19,205 bases of DNA. It comes from CBDDRG01 sp051306415 (GTDB lineage: Bacteria > Pseudomonadota > Gammaproteobacteria > Pseudomonadales > Porticoccaceae). The translations under genes were made by a program, and so were the position numbers. Below the pieces are notes generated by a model. The model was not told the origin of the DNA. It saw nothing but the letters and a program-made list of their open reading frames with translations, and did not search any database. This document shows positions 15,385-19,205 of the stretch, piece by piece. The stretch's first letter is position 1, and each line of letters starts with the position of its first letter. The stretch is taken from contig JBPPNE010000143.1 in assembly GCA_051306415.1 (NCBI GenBank), positions 1 to 19,205 on the forward strand. Direction: 5' to 3'.

Positions 15385-15390
15385 TACAAT
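15385..15390 (+). promoter_or_regulatory. Candidate -10 box of the map-glnD promoter
   Basis: TACAAT matches five of six consensus bases. A start near 15397 would leave a short 5' leader of about 16 bases containing the GAGG that precedes the map ATG at 15413. No good -35 box is seen at the right distance, so the promoter may be weak or activator-dependent. Confidence 0.4.
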
Positions 15391-15412
15391 GTCGCCCATG
15401 AGGACGCCCCAC

Positions 15413-16213
<801 letters not shown>

Positions 16214-16228
16214 TGGAGTAGCCGCGTC

Positions 16229-18955
16229 ATGAACCAGATAGCCTACGCAGTCTCTCCGTTACCGCTACTCTTTTTTGATGAGAAGCGGTTTCTCGCCGAC
16301 CTCGCCACCGGTTCGCCGATCGAGATTTTCCGCAACGCCATCAATGCCGCCAATATTCACTTCGACACCCGTTTCGAACAGGGCGAACAGATTCGCACGC
16401 TGATCAATGAGCGCTCGGCGTTCATGGACAGGATCCTCGGCCACGCCTGGTCGCGCTTCCAGTGGGATCGCGGCATCGCGCTGGTGGCCGTCGGCGGCTA
16501 CGGTCGCAATGAACTTCACCCCCACTCAGACATCGACCTACTGATCCTGACCCGGCACACCGATCATTCGTCTTACCGGCACAGCATCGAGGCGTTGCTG
16601 ACCTTTCTGTGGGATATCCAGCTCAATATCGGCCACAGCGTGCGCTCGCTGCAACATTGCGTCGAGGAGTGCGCGTCCGATGTCACCGTGGCCACCACGC
16701 TGATGGAGAGCCGCACCATCGCCGGCGAAACCCGCCTGCGCAAACTGATGGAAGAGCAGACCGGCCCCGACCGCATCTGGCCCTCGCACCGTTTCTTCCG
16801 CGCCAAGTGGAACGAGCAGATAGCTCGCCATAACCGCCACGGCAACACCGAGTACAACCTGGAGCCCAACATCAAGGAGGCGCCCGGCGGTCTGCGCGAC
16901 ATTCAGACGATCAGCTGGATCGCCAAACGCCACTTTCGCACTCACACGCTTGAAGCCCTGGTCGACAAAGGCTTTCTGACCCGCGCCGATTACCACCAGC
17001 TGATGCGCGGCGAGGAGTTCCTCTGGCGCGTGCGCTATGGCCTGCACCTGCTCGCCAGGCGTGCGGAAGAGCGTCTGCTGTTCGATTACCAGCGCAAGCT
17101 GGCCGTGCAGTTCGGCTATCGCGACAACGAGGAGCGCCTCGCCGTCGAGCAGTTCATGCAGCGTTATTACCGGGTCGTGCTCAATATGCGCGAGCTCAAC
17201 GACGTTCTCCTGCAATACCTGGACGAAATGATCCTGCGCAAGAATCAGGCGAAGACCATCCGTCCCATCAACGCGCGTTTTCAGGTTCGCGACGACCATA
17301 TCGAGGCCATTCACGCCCTGGTGTTCGAGGAGACACCATCGGCGCTGCTGGAAATTTTTGTGCTCCTCGGCGAAGACGACAGCATCCAAGGCATTCGCTC
17401 GACGACGATCCGTGAGCTGGTGCGCAACCGCAACCGCATCGACGACGACTTCCGCGCCGCCGCCGGCAACAAAGCCCTGTTTCTGCGCCTGCTCGAATGC
17501 CCCGGCAAGCTGTCGCCGCAACTCCAGCGCATGACTCGCTACGGCATTCTCGGCCGCTATCTGCCCGAGTTCGGCCGTATCGTCGGTCAGATGCAGCACG
17601 ACCTGTTCCACGTCTACCCGGTGGATGCCCACACCATCCAGATCATCCGCAATATCCGCCGCCTCGCCAACCAGGAGGAGGCCGAGAAGTTTCCAGTCGC
17701 CTGTCACGTCTGCAAGAACCTGCCCAAGCCGGAACTGTTGGTGATTGCCGGCCTCTACCACGATATCGGCAAGGGTCGCCGCGGCAATCATTCGGCGCTG
17801 GGCGCGATCGACGTCGTCGATTTCGCCCAGCGCCACGGCCTCACCGCGCAGGAAACCCGTCTGCTCAAGTGGCTGGTGGAAAACCATCTGTTGATGTCGA
17901 GCGTATCCCAGCGCGAGGACATCTCCGATCCGGACGTGATCCACAAATTCGCCCGCCTGGTGGACGACCAGATCCACCTCGACTATCTGTTCACACTAAC
18001 TGTCGCCGATATCAACGCCACCAACCCTAAGTTATGGACCAACTGGAAGGGATCGCTGCTGCGCCAGCTCTACTTCGCGACCCGTGACGCCCTCGATCGG
18101 GGCCTCGAAAATCCGGTCAGCAAGGAGGCATGGATCGAGGACACCCGCAACGAGGCGCTGGCGCTGCTCGCTGCCAGAAACATTCCGTCGAGCGCGAGCG
18201 GTGCCGTGTGGGGCGATATCGGCAGGGAATTTTTCCTGCACGAAAACGCCGCTGTCATCGCCCGTTGCACCCAGGCTGTGCACGCCGCGGGGTCGTCGCC
18301 GAAACCGGTGATCGTGATCGAAGACGCAGGGGTCGAAACGACCACGGCAACGCGTATCTTCATCCACACCAAAGGGCTCAACAATGTCTTTCCTATCACC
18401 GCCGCGACGCTCGACAACCAACGCCTGAACATCCAGGATGCCCGTCTGCACAGCGCGAGCAATGGCCACACCTTCGATATTTTTTACGTGCTCAATGAGC
18501 ACGGCGACCCCTTTGGCAAAAACCACCTGCGGGTTCGCCAAGTCAAGGAAGCGCTGAGCCAGGCGCTACAGTTTCCATCGAGCACCACGTTCCGCGTGCA
18601 GCGCCGCACACCGCGCCAGCTCAAGCAGCTCACCATCGGCACCAGCGTCTACCTGAGCAACGATATCGCGACCCATCTGACCCTGATCCAACTCGTCACT
18701 CCGGATCGCCCGGGCCTGCTCGCCCAGATCGGACGCATCTTCATGCGCTTCGGCCTGCGCCTGCACAGCGCCAAGATCGCCACTCTCGGCGAGCGCGTCG
18801 AAGACGTCTTCCATGTCACCGACACCGACTACCAACCCCTGTTCGACCCCCTGTTTTGCCAACAACTGATGGACACCATCCGGGCCGAACTCGATACCCG
18901 CAACCTCGGCGAAACCAGCGGGCAAACGCTACCACAGGCAAAGCTCTGGGATTGA
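16229..18955 (+). CDS. glnD: Bifunctional [protein-PII] uridylyltransferase/uridylyl-removing enzyme
   Basis: GlnD senses glutamine and uridylylates or deuridylylates PII proteins, controlling nitrogen assimilation through GlnE and NtrB. The 908-residue protein (E. coli 890) has all four domains. The nucleotidyltransferase has GGYGRNEL at 89-96 and metal ligands Asp101 and Asp103 in SDIDLL. A PII-uridylyltransferase helical domain follows (with EAPGGLRDIQ). The HD hydrolase domain has the His511-Asp512 pair in GLYHDIGKG. Two ACT domains lie at about 705-775 and 813-890 (the second with VTPDRPGLLAQIGRIF). No key residue appears lost. GGAG lies ten bases before the ATG. It is probably co-transcribed with map. 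Confidence 0.98.
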   Translation: MNQIAYAVSPLPLLFFDEKRFLADLATGSPIEIFRNAINAANIHFDTRFEQGEQIRTLINERSAFMDRILGHAWSRFQWDRGIALVAVGGYGRNELHPHSDIDLLILTRHTDHSSYRHSIEALLTFLWDIQLNIGHSVRSLQHCVEECASDVTVATTLMESRTIAGETRLRKLMEEQTGPDRIWPSHRFFRAKWNEQIARHNRHGNTEYNLEPNIKEAPGGLRDIQTISWIAKRHFRTHTLEALVDKGFLTRADYHQLMRGEEFLWRVRYGLHLLARRAEERLLFDYQRKLAVQFGYRDNEERLAVEQFMQRYYRVVLNMRELNDVLLQYLDEMILRKNQAKTIRPINARFQVRDDHIEAIHALVFEETPSALLEIFVLLGEDDSIQGIRSTTIRELVRNRNRIDDDFRAAAGNKALFLRLLECPGKLSPQLQRMTRYGILGRYLPEFGRIVGQMQHDLFHVYPVDAHTIQIIRNIRRLANQEEAEKFPVACHVCKNLPKPELLVIAGLYHDIGKGRRGNHSALGAIDVVDFAQRHGLTAQETRLLKWLVENHLLMSSVSQREDISDPDVIHKFARLVDDQIHLDYLFTLTVADINATNPKLWTNWKGSLLRQLYFATRDALDRGLENPVSKEAWIEDTRNEALALLAARNIPSSASGAVWGDIGREFFLHENAAVIARCTQAVHAAGSSPKPVIVIEDAGVETTTATRIFIHTKGLNNVFPITAATLDNQRLNIQDARLHSASNGHTFDIFYVLNEHGDPFGKNHLRVRQVKEALSQALQFPSSTTFRVQRRTPRQLKQLTIGTSVYLSNDIATHLTLIQLVTPDRPGLLAQIGRIFMRFGLRLHSAKIATLGERVEDVFHVTDTDYQPLFDPLFCQQLMDTIRAELDTRNLGETSGQTLPQAKLWD

Positions 18956-18971
18956 ACATGGGCTCGATAGC

Positions 18972-19000
18972 CTGCGATTTTCGCCGGCACCCGCTATCAT
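18972..19000 (+). promoter_or_regulatory. Candidate dapC promoter
   Basis: In the 113-base spacer after glnD, TATCAT (18995-19000) matches five of six -10 bases. CTGCGA (18972-18977), 17 bases upstream, matches only three of six -35 bases. It could drive dapC independently of map-glnD. No convincing terminator is seen after glnD. Confidence 0.3.
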
Positions 19001-19068
19001 CCCAACCCGTCCAGCGCCACCCGCGCGGCATCGCCAATCCGCAGGTAATCCACAGGTAAAATGTGCCC

Positions 19069-19205
19069 ATGCGCCCCGATTTAGACCGACTCCAGCCCTA
19101 CCCATTCCAGAAACTGAACGACCTGAAGGCGGGCATCACGCCGCCCGCCGCGCTTGCGCCAATCAATCTGTCGATCGGCGAGCCCCAGGACCCGGCACCC
19201 GAGTT
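19069..19205 (+). CDS. dapC: Succinyldiaminopimelate transaminase DapC, partial: C-terminus beyond right edge
   Basis: Only about 45 codons are visible. They read MRPDLDRLQPYPFQKL, then a linker, then INLSIGEPQDPAP. The LQPYPF.KL opening and the LSIGEP motif are typical of DapC, the PLP-dependent class I aminotransferase that makes N-succinyl-LL-2,6-diaminopimelate in lysine and peptidoglycan synthesis. The catalytic lysine lies beyond the window. Placement after glnD matches the Pseudomonas order. The start may be the ATG at 19069 or an in-frame GTG at 19063, which sits five bases after an AGGT. Assignment rests on a short stretch, but motif and context agree. Confidence 0.82.
   Translation, partial: MRPDLDRLQPYPFQKLNDLKAGITPPAALAPINLSIGEPQDPAPE

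Noticed and set aside
15263..15412. 50-codon N-terminal extension of map
   Set aside because: Would start beyond the divergent rpsB promoter and start site; a good GAGG and the exact metal-ligand numbering support 15413.
16538..17977. 479-codon open frame on the minus strand inside glnD
   Set aside because: Long but antisense to an intact glnD with all motifs; its Val/Ala/Gln-rich low-complexity text resembles no family.
18960..18984. Small GGCT-CGAT-AGCC hairpin after glnD as a terminator
   Set aside because: Only a 4-bp stem and the nearest T-run is separated by several bases; too weak to call.

Overview
This window is a chromosomal housekeeping segment of a gammaproteobacterium. It is moderately GC-rich by eye. 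It holds the complete conserved cluster rpsB-tsf-pyrH-frr-uppS-cdsA-dxr-rseP-bamA-skp-lpxD-fabZ-lpxA-lpxB-rnhB on the minus strand, with map-glnD-dapC diverging from it on the plus strand. LpxA, the rest of the cluster and the presence of dapC (rather than dapD) next to glnD recall Pseudomonas and related lineages more than enteric bacteria. I cannot name a genus from the sequence alone.

Layout. Positions 1-707 (minus) hold the N-terminal ~235 codons of a FabH-type ketoacyl-ACP synthase III that runs off the left edge. It sits where E. coli and Pseudomonas have dnaE after rnhB. Positions 796-5450 (minus) are rnhB, lpxB, lpxA, fabZ, lpxD and skp: the early Raetz lipid A pathway, the 3-hydroxyacyl-ACP dehydratase that competes for the same substrate, and a periplasmic chaperone. 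Positions 5501-9218 are bamA and rseP (outer-membrane protein assembly and the sigma-E site-2 protease). Positions 9254-12014 are dxr, cdsA and uppS (isoprenoid precursor, CDP-diacylglycerol, undecaprenyl carrier). Positions 12035-15170 are frr, pyrH, tsf and rpsB (translation and UMP kinase). The 242-base region 15171-15412 is the longest non-coding stretch. It holds the rpsB leader, a good extended -10 rpsB promoter and the divergent map start region. Positions 15413-18955 are map and glnD, and 19069-19205 is the start of dapC.

The minus-strand genes are tightly packed, with spacings from an 11-bp overlap to 88 bp (117 bp at rpsB-tsf), so they are probably co-transcribed in large part. A strong hairpin plus T-tract between rpsB and tsf should reduce read-through from the rpsB promoter. 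Together the genes link envelope biogenesis (lipid A, phospholipid, undecaprenyl phosphate, OMP folding) to translation capacity.

I did not find a new defence, mobile or biosynthetic system. What is unusual is small in scale: four short tandem duplications in or beside gene ends (two copy a gene's own stop codon), atypical residues at the acyl-chain ruler positions of both LpxA and LpxD, a GC-rich-discriminator rpsB promoter with a hairpin at the predicted transcript 5' end, and the FabH paralogue after rnhB.
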